Part shown: positions 21,935 to 33,259 of the stretch, one piece after another
How positions within the stretch are numbered: the stretch's first letter is position 1
How the letters are laid out: each line of letters begins with the position of its first letter
Origin: Henckelia pumila
Taxonomy: Eukaryota > Streptophyta > Magnoliopsida > Lamiales > Gesneriaceae
Assembly: GCF_033568475.1 (NCBI RefSeq)
Contig: NC_133121.1
Coordinates: 128,868,375-128,932,374 of the forward strand
Direction of reading: 5' to 3'
DNA length: 64,000 nt
Notes under the pieces: generated by a model
Database searches by the model: none
What the model was told of the DNA's origin: nothing
What the model saw: only the letters and a program-made list of their open reading frames with translations
Made by a program: the position numbers and the translations under genes

Positions 21935-22241
21935 TCTATACTATTATATAAAATTTGGGCACGCTTAAATAACTACTTTTGGTGTGTCAAGATGACACCA
22001 ATTTTCTTCTCCATTTTACCCCTGTTCATTGAGAGTTCTCTGCACAGTTTTTTTTTTTTTTTTTTTCTGAAGGAAAAAGGCAAAAAAACATTTTGACAAC
22101 TTTCATAATTTTAATTTCATCATACATCTCTCTCACATGTCAACCAAACGAACGTTTTTTTCTCCCAAATTAGAAATAAAATAAATAAATTTTATTAAAA
22201 AAATATTGTAAAAGCACGCAACGCGTGCTTCGGATCACTAG
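21935..22241 (+). mobile_element. Short non-autonomous Helitron
   Basis: 307 bp starting TCTATACTATTATATAAA and ending CTAG, inserted between A (21934) and T (22242). Ten bases before the CTAG is a hairpin, GCACGC-AAC-GCGTGC (22214-22228). These are the three hallmarks of Helitrons. No RepHel coding sequence, so it would move with an autonomous partner's enzyme. Confidence 0.88.
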
Positions 22242-22711
22242 TTAATAAATAAAATTTGAGTATATTCAAGATGGTTTTTGATGGAAAAATAATTAGAAAT
22301 TATGTTTTCATAAATTATCTTCTAATTTATTGATTCAAAACTCTTTTTGTATTTTTTAAGCTAAGAAATTTTATACGCAAACATCACCTACCAAAAGTGA
22401 TGGATCCAAATTAAAAGTTTGGATGATTCAATATATTCATTCTGAAGAAAAAAATTTACTCTTTATTTTTTCCTTGAAAATAATCAATATAAATTCAATA
22501 ATTTTTTTTTTCTATAAATAAATAATTTCAAATTTTAAAAATAAAAAGTGTTACTATCAAAAACAAAAAAATATTGAATCTCACAGTGTAATTAGTCTAT
22601 AACATTTGATATAAATGGCCAAGTGATTTTCTTTCAAATTCAGTACAATTGTCCACTGCTACTTTATGAAATCTCAGCCGTCAAAATCAGCTTGCGAATC
22701 TGGAACGTCCA

Positions 22712-23452
22712 TCAGCCATTCTCTTCGAACGAATCTGCCCACAACTCAAGATCCCGATCCGACGGACAGAAAGGAATCTTCCTTTGCATCATCAAACCGC
22801 AAAGCAATCCCCCACCGTTGGATCGGTTCCCCTTCTCCTTTCCCGCCGTTTCCCGCACGCAATTCCAATCCTTCAAGGCCGTTGAAGCCGCCGAGTCGGA
22901 GCTGTCTGAGAAGTCGCAAGACTCACCACCGGAGCTCTGCTTCGACCCGGCGCGGCTCAGCCTTCGACGTCGCCGGGACTCGCTCTCCTTCTTCTCCATC
23001 AGTTCACGGAAACTCACCGCCGAAACCTTATCCAGAACCCCACATTCGGAAGAATCGTAAACCGCAGCTGCGATGTTGAGAACTCCTTGGAATCTACCAG
23101 ACGGCCGGCGGATCTGCACGGCGGTGAAGGCAGGGGTCCCTCCGCCTTTCTTGAGACACGTGCTGAGCAGAAACCTGACGGTTCCAATGAGGAAATCTTT
23201 AATATAGCCGACGCCGAAGATCTCAACAGAAACGGCGGACGTATCGCCGGAGAGAAATTCATCAGAGACGCGAAAGAGGAATTTGTCGTTCCAGGTAGGG
23301 TTTTCACCGGCGAGGGAGTCGACCCGGGTCTTGAGCTTGGCGGCGGGGTGAACCCAGGCGACGGCGTAGGTCTGCAAGCGGCGCAAGTTAGTTGAAGGCG
23401 GCTTCAGTCCCTGGGCTGAGATCAAGTTAATCTCCAAGATCTGCGTCTCCAT
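22712..23452 (-). CDS. C2-domain protein (SRC2-like)
   Basis: A single-exon host gene, 246 residues, starting METQILEINL. Residues about 3-130 form a C2 beta-sandwich: LEINLISAQGLK, then TYAVAWV, the NPTWNDKFLF strand, VSVEIFG and DFLIGTVRF. The family binds membranes, often with calcium. Here the loops show few of the usual Asp ligands, so calcium dependence is doubtful. The part after 160 is basic (RRRRRLSRAG) and then Ser/Asp-rich, likely disordered. Small plant C2 proteins of this build (SRC2-like) act at ER or plasma membrane in stress responses. That role is inferred. GC content rises over this gene compared with the flanks, and no break is seen. The next host gene to the right is on the same strand, about 830 bases away. 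Confidence 0.85.
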   Translation of the reverse strand: METQILEINLISAQGLKPPSTNLRRLQTYAVAWVHPAAKLKTRVDSLAGENPTWNDKFLFRVSDEFLSGDTSAVSVEIFGVGYIKDFLIGTVRFLLSTCLKKGGGTPAFTAVQIRRPSGRFQGVLNIAAAVYDSSECGVLDKVSAVSFRELMEKKESESRRRRRLSRAGSKQSSGGESCDFSDSSDSAASTALKDWNCVRETAGKEKGNRSNGGGLLCGLMMQRKIPFCPSDRDLELWADSFEENG

Positions 23453-24284
23453 TGGCGAAGTAAAGAATCACGGCTTTTTCGCATTAAAATTTTCCATCAA
23501 GAACCAGCCAGATTCACAAACGGGACTAATGAGTCAATTTTGTGGGATTTACTCTCAATTATTATATAACATCTTAATATATATATATATATATTTACGA
23601 AATCATCTTAATCATTTTAACAATATACATAAATAAATCTTTTTTTTTTTTAAAAAAAGAAGAAAAATCTATACATATTATTCTAAAAACCTATTTTGAT
23701 AAATTCCAAAAATAACTAACTAATTTGTTAATTAAATTTATTAATAACTAAAATTGGATATATATTTGATAATTAGAACTCGAAATAAGAAATTAATTTG
23801 TCGGTCTTAGCCATATTTTTTCTCATTTATTGGGGAAGAACCGGTGCGTGTTTCCTACCTGCCTACATGATAGAGGATTTTTCTCAAGTCCAACCGACAA
23901 AGATTGGCTTTTAACTTTCGTCCACTATTCAAAAATGAAATGAAATGAATTTCTTCTTGGCCTTTACTTGATCAAACTGCCAAATCAATTTAGCAAAATG
24001 GAGCTCACATGTTCAAGGAACTCTCGTGTTCCAGTTGCTACAATAACTATATCATTTATAAATTTCATAAGAACGGCAATTCTTCATAAATAATTCGAGT
24101 TGAAATCGGCAAGCTCAACAAATGCCACCTTAGACGATAAGTTTCCAAGCTGCTGTGAAGTTCTTACCTCATTCACATGGACAACAAGAACCCAAGACTT
24201 TTGACATCCAAACCTCCGTCGTGAATCAATATCGTGGAGCTGCATGGAACCCAAACACACCGCAGAATCAAACGAAAGCTAGTA
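23453..24284. other. Intergenic spacer between two host genes
   Basis: AT-rich DNA holding the upstream region of the C2 gene and the 3' flank of the FCF1-type gene. A (TA)n run is at about 23577-23596. No element termini or coding sequence recognised. Confidence 0.5.
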
Positions 24285-26691
24285 TTATATATATATATAT
24301 ATATATCTCGAAATGACGATTTGTTTCGAATAATCGAACGAGGAGTCTTTTCTACTTAAGCTCCTACCTCCGCCAATTGTTGCCTCGGGTAGCCGTTCAA
24401 TGAAGTACTTGTGCTTCGTGATATACATGATTGGTACACCAGGTATCTGACAATATACTTATATTTTTAGGTAAAGTTTTAAACTTGAAGTAAACAAGAC
24501 TAAATTCGCTAATGGTAATCAAAAGATAGATGCAAGAATTCAGCATACCTTCCGTATTCTCCTCTTCAAGTCTCTATCACAAGTTGCAACAATGTAGCAT
24601 TTATGCTGTTGCATTGGTATAATGAGAATTGGTTAATTTATTTGCTATGAACATGCATTACAAAATCAATTAGTATCAGTTGCACCTGTGTAACCCTATC
24701 AACAAGGCAATCATCAGCATAGGTTCCCTTGTGAGTACACGGAAGCCTTTCAAATCGAGGATCCTTGGCAATCCTGTGGACATAAGAGAGAGAGAGCAAA
24801 ATGTAAATAAGAAAAAATAACTACAAAAGATGTTCACCTATAGGCTACACAAAATCTATTTAGTGAATTAGTCATGGATTATATATTTTACTTTTTATAA
24901 TATAATATTAAATTTTTTTATGCAAACGGTATAAAATAATTGCTCTATCTGTTGATACACTGCCTTCTTGAGTTGAATTACATGAAGAGGCTAAGAGTAG
25001 ATGGGAAAGTGAAGTACATGCCTCAGTGCAACTCTGTATTTCTGACCCAACTTTTCAAGCTCAGCCATAACACAGTCCGTGATACAAGGAGTACCTACAA
25101 AGAGTAAAAAGCCAACTCAGAAGTTCTCAACAAAAACAAGTCAAATGGAAGGATAGAGGCAAGCGTGTTGAAAGTCTGGATAGATTCGGAGTTCAAAAAC
25201 AATAGCCAGTAATATGATTGCATCAGCGTGTATAATAGAGAACAAAAGAGGAGCCCTGATTACAAACAACTGAATCATATGACTACAAATTCAAAATATT
25301 GCCAGTAATAAATGGGAAATCTTTTATCAGATATAAACCTATAATCAAATTTACTAGCAACAGCTATAAATGGATATAAAACATGCACCGATAGAAGAAA
25401 CTCCACCAGAACTTACATTTTGCATAAAAGCAGTCCATCATTCCTTTCTCCAAATCCAACTGCATAAAATTCAAAGAGAAGGTCAAACAAGTAGATCATC
25501 ACAATACTATCAGAAATTGGATAGGCATGCCCAACAACCCATAAAAAGAACAAGATAATAGACAACATCATGGTTTCAGACAGCATAACAGCTACAGATA
25601 AAGCAAAACCAAATGAAAGAACTTCAATTCAGTCCTCTATTCTTTCCTCCGAGCACATCAATAAACCCCTAAAGTAGTGGAAGCACTTCTCAACTTTTCT
25701 TTCATAAAATTTTGAAAGCTCTCCTAAACACTACCTTGTCAGATTTACAGCACGCACAAATGAAACCATACAAAGTAAAACCCGATAGAATGCCAATGGT
25801 ACACATAAAAGGTACAAGCATGGCCTTTTAATGTGGAATCAGTGGATTTCGCCTTCACCAGGCAATGTTATTAGACCTTACATCACTAGAACATAAAAAC
25901 ATCATATCTACTAGAAAACACAAAAAGTTTTAACAAAATATCATAATCGGCCAGCAGACCAACAAAGGCTGCTCTTGATCGAAAATCAGGTTGGTTACGA
26001 TGATTCCATCCAAGGCTGTATGTCTCACAGTGCAAATCTAAGGTAGCCACGTATGAAGTGGAAAAGATACCTAAAATTCCTCTAAAAAAACCATGAATAT
26101 TTTTTTCGTCGAATCCAAATAACAAACATCCAAATCATCGCTTACTGTACGAAACAACAAATACAGGAAAAAGAATCAAACCGCATAATCACGAATATCT
26201 CCCAATCACTAAAAAAATTTAACATAACATTAGGAAACAGAGAAGAAAAATTGTAATTCTCACTTTATTTTGGATGGAGAAATTAATGAAGTTAGTATCA
26301 ACTAAGACTCTGTATGGCGGACCCAAAGCAGTGTTGTGCTTGAAGAAAAGAGCTGATGAAACCTGTGGCCTGCGGTCAAAATAATGCACCACCTAAAAAA
26401 ATTTTAACCATAAACTTCGGAACAAAACATTTACAAAATAGATAAAGTACTTACACATTTCTGGGGAGCTTTTCCTTGCTCAAGTCTTTCTTATTAGGGT
26501 TTAAGACCTCCTCCTTGTAACTGAATAATGAGACATTGAAGTACAATAAATAAATCTAAATAAATCCTGAGAGAAATCATTACTGTGATCAGAAGGAGGC
26601 ATTAAAAAATAAAATCTTACTGCTTAATTGCTTTATGGGAGATGATTTTCTTCATCACGGCAAATTTGGGTGTTTTCTTAGCTTTTCCCAT
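24285..26691 (-). CDS. FCF1: rRNA-processing protein FCF1 homolog (PIN domain), eight exons
   Basis: Exons read on the minus strand: 26691-26621, 26520-26455, 26369-26264, 25459-25417, 25094-25022, 24773-24686, 24605-24549, and 24447 to a stop at 24287-24285. The product starts [20 protein letters not shown] and contains [62 protein letters not shown] and [12 protein letters not shown], the hallmarks of FCF1/UTP24. This is the PIN-domain nuclease of the nucleolar small-subunit processome that cuts pre-18S rRNA. The PIN acidic residues (VDTN, TDCV, DDC, CDRD) are all present. Intron 5 has a GC donor (GAG/GCATGT). The last exon runs past EATIGGG into a (TA)n tract that supplies the stop, so the tail is not the usual family ending. 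A further splice at GGAG/GTAGGA is possible. Confidence 0.9.
24286..24306. repeat. (TA)n microsatellite at the FCF1 stop codon
   Basis: 21 bases of alternating A and T. On the minus strand the frame of the last FCF1 exon enters it and stops at TAA (24287-24285). Confidence 0.8.
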
Positions 26692-27143
26692 CTTTCCTAT
26701 GATCAGCGCGAAGACACAATCGATGATAGTTCCACAAAAAGGTTTCCAGAAGGCTATGGAACTGCAGAATTTCGAGATTAATCTCTTCGAAAATTCTCGA
26801 CACGATTAAACCCTATCGCTTGAGAAGAAGATTTTAATGGGGCAAAGAACTGAAGAAGAGAGTTGGCAATAAACATATTTTGGGTCGGGTAACGTCGTTC
26901 GGGTTTTCCAGGTAGGGTACCCGGTTAGCAAATTTGACTTGCCCGAATACAATCCGAAAGTGTCAGACAGCCGAGGTTTATGACAGGTTGAAAGTCGTAA
27001 CCGATACACACGATCGGGTGGTAAAAAAGTAACCAAAACCAATCCAAAATTCGACATATCCGGTTTGATTTCGATTTCTACACGAATCTAACTTTTTAAC
27101 AGCTTACGGATCTGATCGGGTTTTTTGGTATCCAAAATGCGAC
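26692..27143. other. FCF1 upstream region
   Basis: About 450 bp between the FCF1 start and the Mutator-like element's target duplication. It should contain the FCF1 promoter. No clear TATA box was picked out, which is common for housekeeping genes. Confidence 0.5.
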
Positions 27144-27592
27144 ACTAATAAAGGGCAAATTGCACAGCGTCCCTTCATAAAATTAAAAAAGAGCACGTTT
27201 ATACCCTCAACAAAATAAATAGGCTTAGCGTCTCCAATATTTTTTAAAAAATAGCATACGTGTCCCAAATTGATTAAATGTAAAAAATGACCCATACATG
27301 ACCATTTTACCCTTATATTATTATATTGAATTTTTATGACCATTTCACTTTTCTTTCTGACAGACCACGACCACTACCACTACCACTACCACTACCATTC
27401 ATTTTTTTAAGCGCAGTACCATTCACTTTTATTTGCCCTGATGTTTTCAATCGAAGAAACGAGGCAGAGCAACGTATGGAGGGTTGACGAGGAAGAAGCA
27501 TTCATTCAATAAATTGGTAAGTGTATTTCGTTTGTTGTCTTAGAAAGTTAAGTATTTTTGTTGTTAATTCATATTTTTTTTATCAGAAGTTG

Positions 27593-29921
27593 ATGGATAT
27601 GCTAATCGATGTTGATGTTTGGTATGGTGGCCGGTTGGAACTTTTCCCCAAATTGCAGTACGTCGGAGGGGATAAGTATGAAGTTAAGAATTTTAATTTG
27701 GACAGGTTAAATATTTCTACTTTGTACGAGTTGTACAAATTGTGTGGGGGAATTATGTTGAATGTTAGGTTTTTCTTTAGGTTGCCTGGAATTGTGAGTG
27801 AGAGAGGTCTTATTGAGATTAAGAGGGATGCTGATTTAACAGTGTTGTATGAGCATTACAAAAATGAAGATAATTTGACTTTGTGGATTGAGAAGACAAT
27901 AGCAATTCCTTTACAAGTTTTAGATCCAGAAGATAACGAAGTACCTGTTATGGAATTTAGAGAACTATGATAAGAGATAAACTTGTAGGTGATTCTCCTG
28001 TACATGATGTGCTTAGAAGTGATGAACCAGAAAGCTTTGGGTTTGGTGTTTTAAGTGACTTTGATGATGATGCTGATGAATCCTACAAAGAATCTGGATA
28101 TTCAATTTCATCTGATGAAGATAATTTAGATTTAGTTAGTGAAGAGTCTATTGATGAAGGGGTGTTTGACGATCGAAAGAAAAAGAATAAGAGTAAAGAA
28201 GTTACTACTGATGATGGATGGTGCAGTGACCCAGTTGATGATGATGATGAGATTTTAAGTGTATATGGATCTGATGATGATGCTCCAAAGCATCCTGTTT
28301 ATAAAGAGGGACAAGACATGACCAATTTCAAATTAATGGTAGGTATGAAATTCAAATCTACAAGAGAATTTAAATTTGTGCTGTCTGATGTCAGTGTTAA
28401 AGGGGGCATTGAAGTTGTGTTTTATAAAAATGAAAAAAGTAGGATAACAGTTGTGTGCAAAGAAGAAGAATGTGAGTGGAAGATTCATGCCTCATTAGTA
28501 ATGGGTGGACCAACTTTTCAGATCAAAACATTGAAAGGTAGGCATACATGTTCTAAAGCAGCAACTAGTTGGCTTGCAAACTACAAGTATTTGGCAAAGA
28601 AAATTGAACAAGTTGTGAGAGAAAATCCTAATGTTAAGACAAATCAATTGATTAATTACATTAAGAGGGAATGTGGTGTAAATGTTAGCAAGTGGAAAGC
28701 AGTCAGAGCTAAGAAATATGCTCTACAGAGTATCAAAGGGGTTGATAACGTGCAGTATGAGATCCTTATGGATTATTGCGAAACCGTGTTGAAGTACAAT
28801 CCTGGTAGCCGAATTATAATCAGGGCTAGAGAGGATTGTGTTGCACCAACTTTTGGAAAACTGTATTACTCTTTGTCTGGTCTGAAAATGAACTTTTTAA
28901 CTAGTTGTAGACCAATTATAGGTCTTGATGGTTGCTTCCTTAAGACTGTACATGGGGGTCAGTTACTTACAGCAATTGGAAGAGATGGTAATGATGGTAT
29001 GGTACCAATAGCAATTGCAATTGTTGAGATTGAGAATAGAGATACTTGGACTTGGTTTCTTAGAGAACTGTTGGAGGACATTGGAGGATTGGGGGAAAAT
29101 AAGTGGACATTTATAAGTGATAGACAAAAAGGCTTAATAAAGGCACTAAAAGATTTGGTTCCCGATTCTGAGCATAGGTTTTGCCTAAGACATATGTATC
29201 AGAATTTTAAAAAAAATTTAGTAGTGTTGAACTAAAGGGTCTATTCTAGAAAACTGCAGCAACTGGGAATAAAAATGAGTTTAATTTAGTGATGAATGAG
29301 ATTGCCCGAGTAAATCTAAAGGTTGATTCTGTCCTTGAAACAGCCCATGAGTGGCTTCTAAAAGTCCCAGCTGTTCATTGGGCAAGAAGCCATTTCACAA
29401 CTCATTGCAAATCTGATGTATTAGAACAACATATCTGAATCATTCAACAGTTTCATCTTGGAAGATAGAGAAAAGCCAATTATCTCAATGCTAGAGGGCA
29501 TTAGAACCAAATTGATGAGAAAAACACAAGAGAGGAAGGCTGGGATGGAAAAATATCCGGGTAAAATCTGTCCCAATATCTTGAAGAAGATCGAGAAATG
29601 TCAAGACATATCTAGGAGTTGTTTTCCCGTCTACTCAGGAGATCTTGAATATCAAGTTCAATATGCGACTGCATATGGTGTTGTGAGGAAGGCAGTATGT
29701 TGTTAATTTAAGGAGTAAAACATGCACATGTGGCTTGTTTCAGCTGTGTGGGTACCCATGTTGTCATGCATGTGCTGCAATAGCTCATAATAGACAAAAG
29801 ATTGAAGATTTTGTGGACATTTGCTACACAAAGGTTGAATATTTGAAAGGATACACATACTTTATTCATGCAGTTCCAGGGGAAATAGATTACTGCAAGT
29901 CAGAGTCACAGCCATTAAACC
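27593..29921 (+). pseudogene. MULE transposase, N-terminal and catalytic part
   Basis: Starts at ATG 27593 (MDMLIDVDVWYGG) after a likely 5' leader intron (27519-27585, TTG/GTAAGTG ... TATCAG/AAG). An N-terminal plant MuDR domain, an acidic linker and the MuDR zinc/WRKY-like DNA-binding region (CKEEECEWKIHASL, about 28460) lead to the MULE DDE core: GLDGCFLK (about 28925), FISDRQKGL (about 29110) and EHRFCLRHM. A SWIM zinc finger, CTCG...CHAC, lies near 29731-29775. The frame is broken by a one-base shift at 27967 (adjacent frames overlap ATGA), another near 29232, TAG at about 29252, and a shift near 29700. The gene is then cut by element A and continues at 44205. Confidence 0.9.
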
Positions 29922-31246
29922 TGTAGTAGCCCGTGCCCAAAATCAGTGATTAAGTATTAATCAATTCATTAATCCTACTAGTTAAGAGTAAACGTGATTA
30001 AGGGAACTCTTAATGGGTTAACGGAGTCCGGAATTGGATTCAGAACACTTGGAAATGGTTTGAGGGTCATCGAGTTTGGAGGCTCCGAAGTCAAGGTTTG
30101 GACGGTCCGAAGTCAGGGTTCGGACGCTCCGAACGTGCTGCCGACAGTCGTCATGGATGATGTCATCATGCTGATGTAAGCAATGACGTAATATCATGTT
30201 CGGATGACCCAAAGCCCAATTCGGACGACCCGAAGCCCAGTTCGGACGATCCGAACTCCGTCTATAAATAGGGAGTGCCGAGCTCATTTTTGAGTGCACC
30301 GGTCCCTCTCTTCTCTCTCGATTCCTTAGCCTTCTAACTCAGATCTAGGGAATTCTAGGCATCCCGTGGGGAATCCGGAAGCGGCATAGCAGTCCAGGCG
30401 TCGTAGCGGAGCTGTGGCCTAGTTTTGAGGCACTCGACAGCAAAGGGCTAACGACGGACGAAGGTATAGCTTTTGCTTCCTATAAATATTTAGAAGTATG
30501 CAATAGCTTAGTTAAGGCTTTTAGAGCGCTATAATGATAGTAGTATCATTTGGCAGTGTAGAGAAGACTATAGGCGTGGACCTAGAGTTGGTAGAGCTTG
30601 CACTGATTTAAGGTACGAAAGTACTGTTCGAGATATCCTGACTGAGTATGCATGTATTATGTGACTGCATGGTCTATATGTCATTGATTTATGCTGCATT
30701 CATTTGCATACTGAGCTATCTCCTTCGAGATGTCTGTTAGTAGGGTTTTTCCCTATCCTGTTAGTGGTTGGACTTCCATCGATTTGGGTCCGGCATATCC
30801 ACTGATATTATGGTATGGGAGCCACCTCCTGAAGCGACGGCACAACATGCTACATACCAGGGCCCGGTCTGTCGTAGAATCTGTTATCTGATCCTTGACC
30901 TCGAGTTTATAGGGAGTTCACTTTGCATGCATGTATACTCATACTCTCGTGCTGAGCATTTTATGCTCACGTCTCGTACTCTGTGTTTCTGGACACCCTA
31001 TTCCATGGGGCAGGTTTGCGATTGGACGAGGCGGGTGGTTCCAAGAGGGGCTAGACAGTGGTTGGCCATCTGGAGCTTTGTCTAGGTTTATTTCTGTTGT
31101 TTTGGGTTGATACACCTTTCGATTTGGTTGTATAATTTATTTTGGATATTTACAGATTCTTTTACTTGAGATTGTAAAATGTTTATGGTTTCCGCAGTTT
31201 TATTCTGATATCTGTTTAATTAAGTTAATTGCAAGCCTAAGTTCTG
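29922..31246 (+). repeat. Left LTR of element A, 3' end deleted
   Basis: Matches the right LTR (42833-44204) except that the last part, from TTAGTAGGTGATCC on, is missing. TATA box TATAAATA at 30263-30270. The U3 carries short palindromes of the form TTCGGACGNTCCGAA. Confidence 0.9.
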
Positions 31247-33259
31247 GATGGGCGAGCCCGTAGGTGGTGGAGGTTTACTTTTGCACCCTTTATTGCGGCG
31301 AGAGGAGTGGCCACCTGGGCCGAGTTCCGCACAGCTTTTCAGAAGCTGTATTTTCCTCCTGCACTCCGTCAGTCGAAGGCGGGCGAGCTACTGAGTCTGC
31401 GGCAGGGAGCTATGTCTATTGATGAGTATCAGCAGAAGTTCTTTGATCTGCTATCCTATTGCCCCGAGATTGCTGACAGCTCTGGGATGAAGTATAATCT
31501 GTTCCTTCAGGGCCTTAACCCTGAGATCCATGACCGTGTGGCGGTTGACGACGACATGTCCTACGAAGGTTTGGTGAGCCATTGTCACCAGGCGGAGGAC
31601 AGCATTTGGCGGAACAGGTCTTTCCCTCAGTCGAGTCCTGCTAGTTCTTTGGGTCCCCGTGCCCAATCTTTTAAGAAGTCTGGATCTACTTCTTCCTCTG
31701 GTTCTGGCGGTGTTGTCCGTTTCGATAAGAAGGACAAGTGTGATCACTGTGAAAAGAACCATCCATCCGACAAGTGCCGTAGAGCTTCTGGAGCTTGTTT
31801 CCATTGTGGAGAGACTGGTCATATCCGGAGGGATTGTCCACTATCTGGGGGATGAGGTTCTGGTTCAGGTTCAGGATCTGGTTCTCAGGCTACCGTTCAG
31901 CAGAGGTCGCAGGGCAGCCTGCTGGGAGTTTTCATTTGAGGCCACGAGCTTCTGGCCAGGTGTTTTCCCTGAGACATGATCAGGCAGTGGAGGAGAATGA
32001 GAAAGTCATCGCAGGTACATTTCTGCTTTATGGTATACCTGCTCTTGTACTTATTGACACTGGTGCATCTCATTCCTTCATTTCTGTACATTTTGTTAAG
32101 AGGCATAAGTTACCATGCATTGCACTAGACGTAGTGATGTCTGTTTCTACTCTGACGGGCCAATCTGCTTTGGCTAAGTGTCTAGTGATGGGTTGCCCTT
32201 TAGAGTTCGAAGGGAACATTCTGTTAGCAAATCTCATGGTCCTGGCGATGGACGACTTTGATTGCATTCTGGAAATATATATGTTGACTACCTATCGAGC
32301 TTCAGTGGACTGCTATCAGAGGTTAGTACGCTATCATTTGGAGGGGAGTGAGAACTGGTTTTTCTATGGAGAGGGAGCGCGACCCCCGATGCCTTTGGTA
32401 TCAGCTTTGAGAGCCTGTCGAGCTCTAGAGTCTGGCGGGGAAGGCTACCTTATCTATGCAGTTGATTTGTCCGCTGAGAGTATTGTGATAGAGAGTATTC
32501 CTGTTGTGGATGAATTCCCAGATGTATTTCCTGATGAGATTCCGGGTTTTCCTCCTGCTAGGGAAGTCGAGTTTGGCATAGAGTTGATGCCGGGTACTTC
32601 ACCTATTTCTCGAGCACCGTATCATATGGCTCCGTCAGAGATGCGTGAATTGAAGAATCAACTACAAGATCTTTTGGACAAGGGGTACATTCATCCTAGT
32701 GTATCTCCTTGGGGAGCTCCTGTTCTTTTTGTGAAGAAAAAGGATGGGTCTAAGCGGTTGTATATTGACTATCGACAGCTGAATCGAGTCACTGTGAAGA
32801 ACAAGTATCCGTTGCCTCGTATTGATGACTTGTTTGATCAGCTGCAGGGCACGTCAGTTTACATCAAGATTGACTTGAGATCTAGGTATCATCAGTTGAG
32901 AGTCCGTGATCAGGACGTAGCCAAGACTGCATTCCGTACTCGCTATGGGCATTACGAGTTCCTAGTGATGCCATTTGGTTTGACTAATGCGCCGGCTATA
33001 TTCATGGATCTGATGAACCGTGTCTTCAGGGAGTATTTGGACAAGTTTGTCGTGGTCTTCATTGACGACATCTTGGCGTATTCGCGTAATACGGAAGAGC
33101 ACGTTTCTCACTTGCGGTTGGTACTGCAGACTCTTCAGGATGAGCAGTTGTACGCCAAGCTGAGCAAGTGTGAGTTCTGGATGGATCGAGTGGTATTTCT
33201 TGGCCATATCATATCCAGGGAGGGGATTTCTGTTGATCCAAGCAAGATTGAAGCGGTAC
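31247..33259 (+). pseudogene. gag-pol: Element A gag (C-terminal half), protease and reverse transcriptase
   Basis: Gag resumes inside the capsid (ATWAEFRTAFQKLYF, about 31310), with a CCHC knuckle ([14 protein letters not shown], about 31797). A TGA at 31853 and a one-base deletion near 31914, seen by comparison with element B, break gag from pol. Pol shows protease ([12 protein letters not shown], about 32050) and reverse transcriptase with FGLTNA and FIDDILAYS (FIDD at about 33058), and stops at SKIEAVL where element B entered. The catalytic aspartates are present, but one conserved Tyr after FIDDIL reads AYS instead of VYS. Confidence 0.92.

Noticed and set aside
22623..23079. Two plus-strand open frames of 137 and 145 codons opposite the C2 gene
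   Set aside because: They are shadows of a GC-rich coding exon. They match no family and the minus-strand frame has a clear C2 domain.
30768..31085. Open frame of about 100 codons beginning MDFHRFGSGIST, seen four times
   Set aside because: It lies within the LTRs of A and B (also near 34098, 40056 and 43700). It repeats because the LTR repeats, and has no known domain. Conservation merely follows the shared LTR half.
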